NCBI GenBank assembly: GCA_027924645.1
Contig: BSBN01000809.1
Location: 44,422,001-44,486,000, forward strand
Source of the DNA: Cunninghamia lanceolata
Taxonomy: Eukaryota; Streptophyta; Pinopsida; Cupressales; Cupressaceae
DNA length: 64,000 nucleotides
Reading direction: 5' to 3'
Below, piece by piece: positions 1 to 9,839 of this stretch. Position numbers and translations under genes: made by a program. Position 1 is the first letter of the stretch. Every line of letters starts with the position of its first letter. The notes beneath the pieces are model-generated. The model did not search any database, was not told the DNA's origin, and saw only the letters and a program-made list of their open reading frames with translations.

Positions 1-590
1 GTCTTATGATCTAGACTTATCTTTCCTCTTGTCCTTCTTCTTACCCTTTTTTTTGTATCTTCTATGAATTTCTAGGGCCTCCTTGGCCAACTCAAAAGTC
101 TTCTCATTTGTTTAGAAACAAAATATGCAACCACTTTGTCCATCTTGAATTTGGTGGTAGTGCTCCCAATGTCCATAACCAAGTGGTCCCATGAATCTAA
201 CAAAGAACACAGTAAGTCATACAATTGTCCTCCTCCATCTTCACTCCCATAGAGTGCAACCGGGTAACTAACATATTAAAGGCATTTAGATATTTGGACA
301 TAGACCCACCATCCTCCATCTTGGTAAATTTCTTTAGGGATATAGGTTGATAAATTTCTTTAAGCTTCTTCCAAAGATTCGCTACAATAGTCTCTTCATA
401 CACATTCAACAACATTGAATCAACCAAAGTCGGTCTAATGAGACCTTTGCTTTTCTATTCATCTTATCCTAGTCTTCTTGTGATGTGGTTGTAGGTTTGG
501 ATCCAGATACTACATCCAAGAGATCTCAGTCTATGATAACATCCTCCATCTTGAGCTTCCACAACATAAAGTTTGTGCTTGAGAACTTCT
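1..590 (-). pseudogene. Copia gag, N-terminal part, decayed
   Basis: Read on the minus strand from an ATG at 590, the frame opens with a Copia gag start (MEKFSSTNFMLWKLKMED) and continues, after stops and a frameshift near 440, into the gag-polypeptide/UBN2 signature at 427-197 (LWKKLKEIYQ, then a Lys/Phe-rich stretch, then SMSKYLNAFNMLVTRL). Gag would form the capsid of a Ty1/Copia element. The rest of gag and all of pol lie left of the window. A minus-strand primer site just upstream (723-737) supports the start. At least two in-frame stops plus a frameshift show it is dead. Family assignment is firm; exact boundaries are not. Confidence 0.8.
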
Positions 591-722
591 CCATATCTAT
601 CCTTGATGTGCTTTCCATATCTTCCTACGATAAGATCAAAACCCTCTTCATGGAAGCTCCCACTCGAACAAAGATTAATACATAAAAACCCTCTACACAA
701 CACCTAGAATATAATGTGATAA

Positions 723-737
723 GGATTTGATACCAAA
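723..737 (-). other. Copia primer binding site (initiator tRNA-Met type)
   Basis: On the minus strand this reads TTTGGTATCAAATCC, a mutated form of the TGGTATCAGAGC site typical of plant Copia elements. It lies directly after a CA end (complement of 738-739) and about 130 nt before the gag ATG, which fixes orientation and the LTR end. Confidence 0.65.
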
Positions 738-851
738 TGAAAGGAAGCAAGGTATGTGGAAACACTTCCTACACTAAAAATTTGAGGAGAGTGTTGTGCA
801 AATTTTAATCTTTAAACAATTATAGAAAGTAGAAACACATGTAAACATAAA
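738..851 (-). repeat. Copia LTR, distal (U5) part, split by an insertion
   Basis: This is the last ~114 bp of a minus-strand Copia LTR ending in CA at 738-739 next to the primer site. The remainder of the LTR is at 7637-8417; the two were separated when the 852-7631 element inserted and duplicated ATAAA (847-851 and 7632-7636). The reassembled LTR would be about 0.9 kb. Confidence 0.65.
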
Positions 852-2094
852 TGTAATGTCAGAAAATGTCTCCTTAGGGGCTTTTCCCTCATAAGGTTTA
901 GCTCCTAGGTCTTTAGTGTGCATTTAGGACATATTACATCATATTTCAATATCCCGATAGAATGAGCCCTGGGTATCATGTCAAATGGGACCTAGGGGGA
1001 CCCATTGAACCTAACCTTGCCCAAAATAGGGGGGGAGGACTTGGGCACCCGTGCCATAGTCCTACCCTATTTTGGGTCATCCCCAAATTTTGAGTGTCAG
1101 CTTGTGACTGTTATTTGGGTCCTATGCTGACATGGTAAGTTTGAATTTCAAAATTCTTGGCGGGAGTGTTTGTAGTTGCATATAAAAGCATGTTTAAGCA
1201 TTCATTTGTAAACTAGATTGTTATGGTGAACTTTATGCATTCCAAAGGTGATTTAAGGCTTTCATTATGTTGCAAGAGTAGATTTGTGTTGTCTATGTGT
1301 TTGTATTTATAGATTTGAGAAATCATCTCCTCATGGCATGAAGAGCTTCTTCCTCCCATGAGATCTTCACTACAAGGTGACATCATTTGTGTTTGTAAGT
1401 ATTTATCATTTAGTTTTTGCCTCTGCTGCACAAGGGCACGCACTCTCTATCTGACAACAGTGTTCGGAAGGCTTGAATGTCTCTCCAGGGCTTGACTGAG
1501 GCAAGCCTCTAAACACCACAACCACCTCCCAAAGTTTTCATGATTGCAGGTTCCAGGTGTCGGATCTGGAGAAAGTGAAGTTGTAGGAGGGTACAACAGA
1601 GTGTTGGAATTGCAAATCAGAGAAGAAAACAACTCCTTAGACTAGGGCCCCCGCTCATTAGTCCTTGAAGTTTTGTGATAGGAAAACCTTCAGTACAACA
1701 AGAACATGTTGTGGATCTTGTTTGCAGATCTCGACAAAAAGTAGGGCATTGGACTTGGGCACCTGCTCTTTAGTCCCTGACTCTTCTGCTTCTGAACCTC
1801 GAAAATAGGTGCACATTTATTTGTTATTTTACATCTTTCTGTAGCATCATTTTCTGATATTCGTCTGTTTGCTGTCCTATTTGCATAATTAGGGTTTTAA
1901 GGTATAATTAAGCATAAGAGAAGATAATTGGAAATCAAATCATACAAATCCAAGTTTTTGTACATATCATAGTGAGTGACCTAGGGTATGATAGTATATT
2001 GCAACTTGACCCTATGTCCTTGAATGAAAGGGTGAAAAGAGGATATAGACATCAAACACCCATAAAACCCTCTATCACAAATTTATACATTACA
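852..2094 (+). repeat. 5' LTR of the 852-7631 element
   Basis: 1243 bp, TGTA...TACA. It aligns along its whole length with 6397-7631 and 40017-41267. It contains a TATA box at 1181-1188 and a stretch (about 1213-1440) that stays open on the minus strand in all three copies. Confidence 0.9.
1181..1188 (+). promoter_or_regulatory. LTR TATA box
   Basis: TATAAAAG in the context TTGCATATAAAAGCATG. The same box is conserved at 6722-6729 and 40346-40353 in the other two LTR copies, at the same offset, so it is the likely core promoter of this family (plus strand). Confidence 0.6.
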
Positions 2095-2096
2095 TT

Positions 2097-2109
2097 TTGG
2101 TGAACCCAT
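2097..2109 (+). other. Putative primer binding site
   Basis: TTGGTGAACCCAT follows the 5' LTR end by two bases. Position fits a primer site; the matching tRNA was not identified by eye. Confidence 0.45.
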
Positions 2110-2110
2110 G

Positions 2111-3569
2111 TTATTAGACTTATTTGCACTATGCTGACTATTTGCTTTAGATTTACAGTGATTTCATTCATTCATACTATATCATTCATCTTATTGCATT
2201 GGAAAACTTACAAAAAAAATTGAAAAATTGGAAAAATTGGAAAAAAATGGCATTTTAGGGATTCTATTTTGCATCAATTAATTTGAATTTCACCAAATTT
2301 CTTATTTTTCCATTAGAACTGATTTAAATTGCAGAAAATTACAAAAATTCAATAGCTTACATTGCATTTTCTTCTTAAAATTGCTAGGGTTTTGTTGAAA
2401 ATCGTGAAATTTGCATATAACCTAGTGATTCCAAAATCTAGGGTTTGTAGGTAAAATCTTGTTTCAAATTTTTCTACTGATTTTAGAGACTCATTTAAAT
2501 TTGCATTTGTCTGTAGTCTTGCATTTTAGAACAAATTTGCATTTAGATTTCAAAAATTTGCATTTTTGCATAGAAAAATTCAACAAAAACTAGCATTTTC
2601 ATTGATTTTTCATTCGATTTGCACTTGCATTTTGCATATTAGAACATGGAAATCATTTTTAGATCTGAGAGAATGTAATTTTTTATCATATATCATCTTG
2701 CAAAACATTCATATAGCATTTTATATCAAGATCTCAAACCTAGGGCTTGAAAAACATTGATTTTCACTAGATTTGGCCTTATCGGCTCTCTAAATTTGTA
2801 CTATAGGCATGTTGTAAAGAATATTTTTGAACTAATTGGTTGATATAAGGGGTATTATCTTCTTCCCATCCTAAAATTCTTTACAAAACCTTGTTATTGG
2901 CCTCTTGTATTGAAAATTCGGTGAAAAATTGCACATTTTTGCTATTTTTGCCCTAGGGTTTGGCCTAGTTTGCACTCCTAAGCATGTTGTAACAAATTTT
3001 ATGGATTGCGGTGACTGATACTGTTGTTATTATTTTCTACACCTTTTAAAAATATTTACAACACCCCTTTGGCTAGGTCTTGGAATTGAAAAATCGTGAA
3101 AAATTGCCTATTTTTGCTATATTTTCACTAGGGTTTGATCTTGAGTGGCACTATAAGTGTGTTGTGATGGATATTTTGGCATTAGGTGGCTTTTATTACT
3201 GATATAATTTTATTTCCATCATAATTTTTCTCACAAAACCCTTTGTCATGCTCTTTTACATTAAGATTTGGTGAAAAAATCGCATATTTTAGCATATTTT
3301 CACTATATTTTGACTTGTCATCATCTTAGATTTGCATCAAGAGTGTGTTGTGAAGGATACTATTGCTGTATTGGACTGATATCAGACATATTATTTTCTT
3401 CCTCTGATCAAAATCCTTATAACACTGTTTCTTTCATATATTTGCAATAAAAAAGTACAAAAAAATCAAGCATTGTAGGTCATTTTTGCATATAGTTTGC
3501 ACTTGTCTTTTGCATAAAATTTGAAAAGATTTTAAAAATATGATTTTACATTGATTTGAGCATATACAC
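2111..3569 (+). other. Leader of the 852-7631 element, no gene seen
   Basis: About 1.46 kb of T-rich sequence with loosely repeated phrases: variants of CTAGGGTTTG and GTGAAAAATTGCA recur near 2380, 2440, 2930, 3070, 3120 and 3270, suggesting decayed internal tandem repetition of roughly 150-200 bp. No ORF of interest. Confidence 0.5.
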
Positions 3570-4265
3570 ATGGCCTCTAATCATAACAACAATAATAGGT
3601 TCCCTCCTAGGCCTTACTTGAAAAGAAAGGTCCCTGAACCTGAAATTGTGTTTACACCTAATGATAGAACAATCGGAGACACTGAAGGACCTCTCTACAT
3701 CACTATGAAAATAATGGGAAACCCCGTGGATGGAACCCTTATTGATCCTAATTTCATGACTAATCTTACCACGGAAGAGCTCCTCTTTGAACATAATTTA
3801 ATGCAGTAATCTTATGACTCTTCAGATAAAATGATCAAAACACATAAGAGAACCTTTGTAAATCCTTTGGGTAGGATATCATTGTTGGTAACTATATTTG
3901 AGAAACATGTAGAACAATGGTTTGATGTTGTCCCTGATTTTGACCTATTTCAAATAAAACCTAGACATCCATGGTTAAAGGCTATGAAAGTTGTCCCTTC
4001 AACAATTTCTAAATGTGTAAAATTTCCTTTGAACGGACAAATGCATGCTATTCATCAAAATACATACAAACCTTTAACTACACAACAACACTTTACACTA
4101 GATTACTTTTGGGACAAATCTAAAGAGAAACTTGAACCACAAATAGACTTTAACTTCTTAAGCTATAGAAATTACAAAGAAAAACTATTACATCCAATGA
4201 CTGATCCTTCTAGACAAGAATTAACAAAAGACAAGCAACCGCATTTGAAGAGAACCATAGACTGA
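3570..4265 (+). pseudogene. Retropepsin-like ORF of the 852-7631 element, one in-frame stop
   Basis: Starting at the ATG at 3570 the frame runs 79 codons to a TAA at 3807-3809, then continues in the same frame to 4265. The second half carries the C-terminal signature of plant Gypsy aspartic proteases (HPWLKAMKVVPSTISKCVKFP, shortened here; residues around 123-143 of the combined frame), which normally follows a LLGRPW motif. The first half has a flap-side pattern (VDGTLID...TTEELL) at the place of the catalytic D-T/S-G triad, but reads Asp-Pro-Asn there, so the Asp is kept while the Thr/Ser-Gly is lost. Expected role in relatives: cleavage of the Gag-Pol polyprotein. Catalysis is doubtful. 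No gag precedes it and no reverse transcriptase follows. Confidence 0.7.
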
Positions 4266-4357
4266 AAGGACAAGGTCCCTATGCTAAGGTTCCTCCCCCG
4301 CCATCCTTACAAGGATCGAGAGGTAGTTGTTGACAACAGAACATTCCACCTAGACAA

Positions 4358-4642
4358 ATGAGATTTTACTTTGGTGCTTCTTCCTCGAGAATGAAAAAAC
4401 CCATGAAAGAACAAATCCCTATCTTACAAGAGCTAAGTGGTAAGACAAAAAGAAATAGGAAAGTGAGAGAAAGAAGAAGAAGACAAGCTTATGCCATAAA
4501 TCTTGCATCTCAACAAGAAAACATTGATCCAAACAAATATGATCTTAACAAACACAATAATTGGGCTATGGTACCTTATGTCCCACTTTCCTCTAAAATT
4601 TGGGAGTGGGAGGATGACGATGATTTACTTGATGACCGCTAG
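4358..4642 (+). CDS. Unrecognised short charged protein, same element
   Basis: 94 codons from ATG to TAG. The middle is strongly basic (KTKRNRKVRERRRRQAYA, residues ~28-45) and the C-terminus acidic (WEWEDDDDLLDD). The basic stretch could bind nucleic acid or act as a nuclear signal; this is inference only. It follows the protease-like ORF by ~90 bp in another frame and could be the former continuation of the same polyprotein. I do not recognise a family. Confidence 0.35.
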   Translation: MRFYFGASSSRMKKPMKEQIPILQELSGKTKRNRKVRERRRRQAYAINLASQQENIDPNKYDLNKHNNWAMVPYVPLSSKIWEWEDDDDLLDDR

Positions 4643-6381
4643 CCTGGAAGATCCTACAGGTAAGTATCCCTTACCTTTTATCTCTCTCATGATGTGCTTC
4701 CCCTGTGACGTGTTATGTGTTGTTTAGGTCTCCTGGGATGACCCTTGATTCTCTTGTAAGGTTCGGGATACTAGGAGACTGCCTCTGTTGTGACCTTCTA
4801 TTTGTATCATTATTCTTCTATATTGCCTCTCTCTCTGATTTCATTGATTGTGTGTTGTGTTCTTATGGATATAGCATTGCGGTTGGTGACTTGGGGGCAC
4901 CCTCCTACGTGACTGTCCCTAAGACACTTGTTTCTCCTCTCTTATTTATTGTTTCCCTTCCTCTAGTGTTTCTATCTAGCTAGTAGATGACGAAAAACAT
5001 TTATATTGATGCGGACCTAGTGTCCCTTTAGCGAAAAATCAAAAATTGCACTTAGTTCCTAATATGACGATGGGGTTGTATATCTTATTCGACGCTTGGC
5101 TAGTCGAAGCACTTGTGCTTTCTACTAGTGATTTTGATGATGTTTTTATCTCATTTACAAATCATAACAATATTGATGCTCTACGTACTTTGTTTGTCTT
5201 TGAATCTAGCCTTGGTGGTACTCGATTCAGAGATCTTCATGATATAGCCCCATGGTTATCCTTGAACTCCAAATTCATAGTATAACCTTGGCTCTTTGTG
5301 TGGTTAATCATATGTATTGATGTTGTTGTTTATCATGATTATGCAAACACTAACATGTTTCTTGCGGGGATGTATTTGTGGGAACATTTGGCGATCGTAA
5401 AGTACATGTCACCTCTGGGGGGCATGGGCTTTGCGAAAGTATGTGTTCCCTTGTGTGTTTTCTTCCTACCTTAAAGTGCTTGATATCGATGCGTGATATC
5501 AACCACCTTAAGGTGGGGGCATATATAAGGTAAGCTATTTGTTTTAGATGTTAGCAATGTGCTTGTCCTCAGGTGCAGTCTAAAGACTTGTGCAATGAGT
5601 ACATCCTGCACTCTGAGTTTGTTTACAATCAATCAATCAATCAATTATTTAAGCCCTCTGCGGAGGCGGGATATTGCGTATATCCTTTTTTATCTTAAGC
5701 CCTATGTGGAGGCGGAGATGGTGTATTTCTCAGAGCAGATTGCATCATCCTGTCATTTTCAAAAGTCCTTTGCGGAGGCGGGGAGCGGTTCTGTGACTAA
5801 CTCAACCCTTAAGTGTGTCTTTGGTGATTGTTGTGGTGAATCCCAATCGTCGGTGTGTGCCTGTAATGTGCCTGAGATGGTGTTGAACCTAGAAATAGGA
5901 ACACTTCATCGCTTGTCTGCCGTGTATTCAAAGTGTGTGTTTTTGGCATGCTTGCTTTGTGTGGCATGTTTGTTGCCCAATATGCAGTTTAAAGACCTGT
6001 ACGATGAGTACATCCTGCATTTTGGGAGGTTTAGCGTGTCTTGCGTGTGTGTTGCCCCATATATGTAGTTTAAAGACCTGTGTGATGAGTACATCCTGCA
6101 TTATGGGAGGTTTGTTTACTTTCTTGTACTTGCATCTGCATTTCATATATATGAGAAAAATAAAAGAAAATAAATCATTCCTGTCTTCTATGCATTAATG
6201 TGTCTTCTATGCATTCAATGTATTCTCCATGTTTTGCGTGACTGTAACTGTCTTCTTCGTGTTTTATGTGCCTGTCATTATCTTTAATGTGTCTGGCGTG
6301 TCTTCTCCGTTCTTGGCGTGTTTGCTGCATTTGTTGACCATACTTTAATGCATGTATTGGCCTTACACTTATACATACATT
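4643..6381 (+). other. 3' interior of the 852-7631 element, with short direct repeats
   Basis: No recognisable gene. Two sets of direct repeats are visible. Set one: CTGCGGAGGCGG-like phrases near 5657, 5704 and 5770. Set two: a ~40-bp phrase around AAAGAC(C/T)TGT..GATGAGTACATCCTGCA at about 5575, 5990 and 6070. The ORFs predicted across here change frame freely and look like chance. Confidence 0.5.
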
Positions 6382-6393
6382 AAAGTGGGGGCT
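6382..6393 (+). other. Polypurine tract
   Basis: AAAGTGGGGGCT ends three bases before the TG of the 3' LTR at 6397; this is where plus-strand DNA synthesis would be primed. Confidence 0.75.
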
Positions 6394-6396
6394 AAA

Positions 6397-7631
6397 TGTA
6401 GCATCAGAAAATGTCCCCTTGGGGGCTTTTCCCTCAAGGTTTATTTCCCAGGTCTTTAGTGTGCATTTAGGACATATTACATCATATTTCAACATCTTGA
6501 TGGAATGAACCCTGGGTATCATGTCAAATGAGACCTAGGGGGACCCCTTGAACCTAACCCTACCCAAAATAGGGGGAGGATTTCGGTGCCCGCGCCCTAG
6601 TCCTGCCCTATTTGGGGTCAGCGTCAAATTTTGAGTGTTAGCTTGTGACTATTATTTGGGTCCTATGCCGACATGGTAAGTTTGAATTTTGAAATTCTTT
6701 GCGGGAGCGTTTGTAGTTGCATATAAAAGCATGTTTAGGCATTCATTTGTAAACTAGATTGTTATGGTGAACTTTATGCATTCCAAAGGTGATTCAAGGC
6801 TTTCATTGTGTTGCAAGAGCAAATTTGTGTTGTCTATGTGTTTGTATTTGCAGATTTGAGAAATCATCTCCTCATGGCATGAAGAGCTTCTTCCTCCCAT
6901 GAGATCTTCACTACAAGGTGACATCATTTGTGTTTGTAAGTGTTTATCATTTGGTTTTTGCCTCTGCCTCACAAGGGCACACACTCTCTATCTGACAACA
7001 GTGTTCAGAAGGCTTGAATGTCTCTCCGGGGCTTGATTGAGGCAAGCCTCTAAACACCACAACCCCCTCGCAAAGTTTTCATGATTGTAGGTTACATGTG
7101 TTGGATCTGGAGAAAGTGAAGTTGTAGAAGGGTACAACAGAGTGTTAGAATTGCATATCAAAGAAGAAAATAGCTCCTTGGACTAGGACACCCACTCATT
7201 AGTCCTTAAAGTTTTGTGACAGGAAAACCTTCGGTACAATAGGATCAAGTTGCAGATCTTATTTACAGATCCCGACAAAAAGCAAGGCATTGGACTTGGG
7301 CGCCCACTCTTTAGTCCCCGACTATTTCACTTTCGAACCCTGAAAACAGGTGCACAATTATTTGTTATTTTACATCTTTCTGTAGAAACATTTTTTGATA
7401 TTCGTCTATTTGTTGTCATATTTGCATAATTAGGGTTTTAAGGTATAATTGAGCATAAGAGAAGATTACTGGCAATCAAATCATAAAAATCTAAGTTTCC
7501 CTACATATCATAGTGACCTAGGGTATGATAGTACATTGCAACTTGACCCTAGGTCCTTGAATGAAAGGGTGAAAGGAGGATACACATACAAAACTACCAA
7601 AAACTAAACTATCCAAATTTTACCCTTTACA
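6397..7631 (+). repeat. 3' LTR of the 852-7631 element
   Basis: 1235 bp, collinear with 852-2094, with TATA box TATAAAAG at 6722-6729. The end ...CTTTACA at 7631 is followed by the target duplication ATAAA. The two LTRs differ at many scattered bases and small indels, so the insertion is not recent. Confidence 0.9.
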
Positions 7632-7636
7632 ATAAA

Positions 7637-8417
7637 ATAAAATAATATACCATAACACAAGTGTACATAGGGAAACCCCTTTCAAGAGAAAAACACCACA
7701 CTCCAAAGTAGGTCAATGTATTATTCAGTAAACAACACAGTTACAATACACTTGTAGAGCAAGCCTTCATAGGAGTATCACCAACCAGAGATCTAGATAA
7801 ATTTTGACAAAATAACAATACCTATAAAACTTACTATGAAACCTCCATCTCAAGTGCTTAATAAATAGGAGATACAATACATGAAACATCAAATGGTAAT
7901 TAGAAAACCATGAGGTAAAACCACCTAGAATAGTGGCACCTAAATCCTTAGTTAGAAATCCAATACCCAAATTTCAAGATGAGTCTACATGCTAAACATA
8001 ACGTATTCCTTCCACTTGTCATAACCTTGTTATAATCCACTCACCAAATAAAGCATTCCATTTTAACTCCATTATTTCATCCAAAGATGCCTTATGACAT
8101 GTTGGTCAACAAGTGTAACTCCCTTTTACAACTCTTTTATGTGTTGATAGTTTTACATTTTCAATGTAGGAGGCCCAACTTTCGAAGGCCATAACTTTTG
8201 ATTCGAGAGGCTGATTGGGCCTATTTTTAAAAAATTGTAATGACTTAAGAGGTCCACATGACAGGTACCTAGGAACTAGTGCTGAATAAACTGGAATTTT
8301 TATTTTTTCAAAAAATTAACTTTATAGCCTGGGAAATTGAGTTCTATTTTTCAACTTGAAAATCACAATGTTTATAATCTTAACATTAGGTGCAAGGTTC
8401 AGACACATTTCCTAACA
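7637..8417 (-). repeat. Copia LTR, proximal part (U3 side)
   Basis: On the minus strand the block starts TGTTAGGAAATGTGTCTGAA at 8417, preceded by a weak purine-rich tract (AAGTGGCAGAA). The start resembles that of the Copia LTR at 20077 (TGTTGGGAAACGCTGTCTCA), so the two are related families. It continues at 738-851 beyond the inserted element. Confidence 0.65.
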
Positions 8418-8594
8418 TTCTGCCACTTGTTGAACACCTTGGAAGGGAAAACTTGCTGACATTGAAATCTAACTAATAGGGGCCGAGAGACCCATAGGCT
8501 CACTACACCAGCTAAACTTGTTTATCAAAGTATCAACCTTCTCTATAATCACCCTTCCATCCTCTACCATATAATGAAAAAATGGTATTGGACA

Positions 8595-9270
8595 TCAATG
8601 TGGTTTTTCCTTGCATGAAAGGTTAGGTTCTTTTTCTAGACATATGGCACTTTGAATATCATAATGAATTGTAATGGCCCCTATGTTTAGCCCAACATCT
8701 AAACAAAATATCTTAAGCCAGATGGCTTCCTTACAAGCATGAGTAACTACCATGTACTCTACTTCTATAGTGGACAAAGTGACCACGACCTATCACTTAC
8801 TCATCCAATTGATTGCACTACCAAATATAGTGAAAATATATCCATTGGTGGATCTCATGTTGTTAATATCACCAGACCAAACAAAATCCACATATCCACA
8901 AATACACACTAAATATTGAATCTTTATAAGATAACCATGATAACAAATGGAATACTCAGAAGTATCCCACAAATAACTAAGGACTCCCACTACTTGGGCA
9001 ATGTGTAGTCTTGTACAAACCATTACATACATCAAACTTCCAACAACATTAGCATAATGTACTCTACTCATATCTTCCATCTCACTAGGAGACTTTGGAC
9101 AATCCTCAACTGATATCTTTGTCCCCATTGTAATAGGAACTCATAATGGCCTACCAACACAGAGTTCACATACTTACTTTGGCCCAACCAATGATTTTTG
9201 TTCACTCTATCTCTTTTGATCTCAAAGAAAGTATGTCTTCCAAAGGTTTGTCTGTAGAAAATAAAGATAT
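8595..9270 (-). pseudogene. Copia reverse transcriptase C-terminus and RNase H, decayed
   Basis: Minus strand, higher to lower coordinates. First a Copia RT tail (RDRVNKNHWLGQSKYVNSVL around 9200), then the palm/connection region MSRVHYANVVGSLMYVMVCT (9060-9000), then RNase H with VTLSTIEVEYMVVTHACKEA (8783-8720), where the usual STTEAEYMA and ACKEAIWL motifs are recognisable. Stops and frame changes show it is dead. It lies upstream (in element sense) of the LTR at 8417, so it is the 3' end of a Copia copy whose 5' portion is absent; sequence beyond ~9280 is unrelated. Confidence 0.75.
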
Positions 9271-9311
9271 AACAGATTGGTTGGATTTGGAATTCTAGAT
9301 CACCTTGTGGG

Positions 9312-9716
9312 TTGGTAGTGGAACTAAAATTATTGTATGATGTTGAACTAAAAATTTTGTATTCTGAAAAGTACTTTTTAGTTTCAAGTAGAAAACATGG
9401 TGACATGCATAACCTTCCTATGAATAATTATTTTTATATTTTACCTTTACCACCCTTGACAATTGAAGAGAGATTTCCTAAAACACAAAATCATTGGCCA
9501 TCATGGGATTAAAAAAATAAGTTTAATTGTATAAACATAATGGCAAAAATTATTCCATTGTGTGATAGACTTGGGGCTATGGTCAAGCATTCTAATGGAA
9601 AACCTACATTAAAGATCAAACTATGGTACTAAATTAGAATGTAAAAGTAGAGCTTAGTATGGGTTGGTTGAGATCATCTAGCTCCATTACAGCCTCATGA
9701 AGTGGTACTTTTACAA
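9312..9716 (+). pseudogene. DRM-type (domains rearranged) DNA methyltransferase fragment
   Basis: One reading frame over ~135 codons resembles the rearranged methyltransferase region of plant DRM enzymes, which perform de novo cytosine methylation guided by small RNAs. Visible landmarks in order: SEKYFLVSSRKHGDMHNLP, then PLPPLTIEERFP, then NHWPSWD, then KFNCIN, then SLVWVG near the end, followed by LAPLQPHEV. These match the DRM order of ..KYF..ARKRG.IHNLP, WWPxWD, TKLNC and LVWVG. In-frame stops at 9510-9512 and several after 9628 break it; the catalytic Pro-Cys region is not present. It may be a retro-copied or transduced piece, as no intron is seen. It adjoins a Copia remnant. Confidence 0.7.
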
Positions 9717-9718
9717 AA

Positions 9719-9817
9719 ATAGAGAGAGAGAGGGACATAATAGATAAAGAGAGATAGAGTGGGAGGGAGAGATAAAGTTATGATATATAAAATGAAAGAG
9801 ATAAAGAAAAGAGAGTG
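9719..9817 (+). repeat. GA-rich microsatellite-like tract
   Basis: Begins with (AG)n at 9719 and degrades into GAGA/GATA-rich sequence. It cuts off the DRM-like frame. Confidence 0.7.
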
Positions 9818-9839
9818 ACTTTCAATTAGTTGTTTCATG

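Larger units (their letters stand above)
852..7631 (+). mobile_element. Complete non-autonomous LTR retrotransposon with 5-bp target duplication
   Basis: Two LTRs (852-2094 and 6397-7631) flank a 4.3 kb interior. Both start TGTA and end TACA; ATAAA occurs immediately outside both ends (847-851, 7632-7636), which is the expected 5-bp target-site duplication. A primer-site candidate follows the first LTR and a polypurine tract (AAAGTGGGGGCT) precedes the second. The interior encodes no recognisable gag, reverse transcriptase, RNase H or integrase, only a protease-like ORF and a short charged ORF, so replication would need proteins from another element. A solo LTR of the same family sits at 40017-41267. 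The insertion target was a Copia LTR. Confidence 0.9.

Noticed and set aside
9719..9817. GA tract as a regulatory GAGA element.
   Set aside because: It interrupts a pseudogene and has ordinary microsatellite character.
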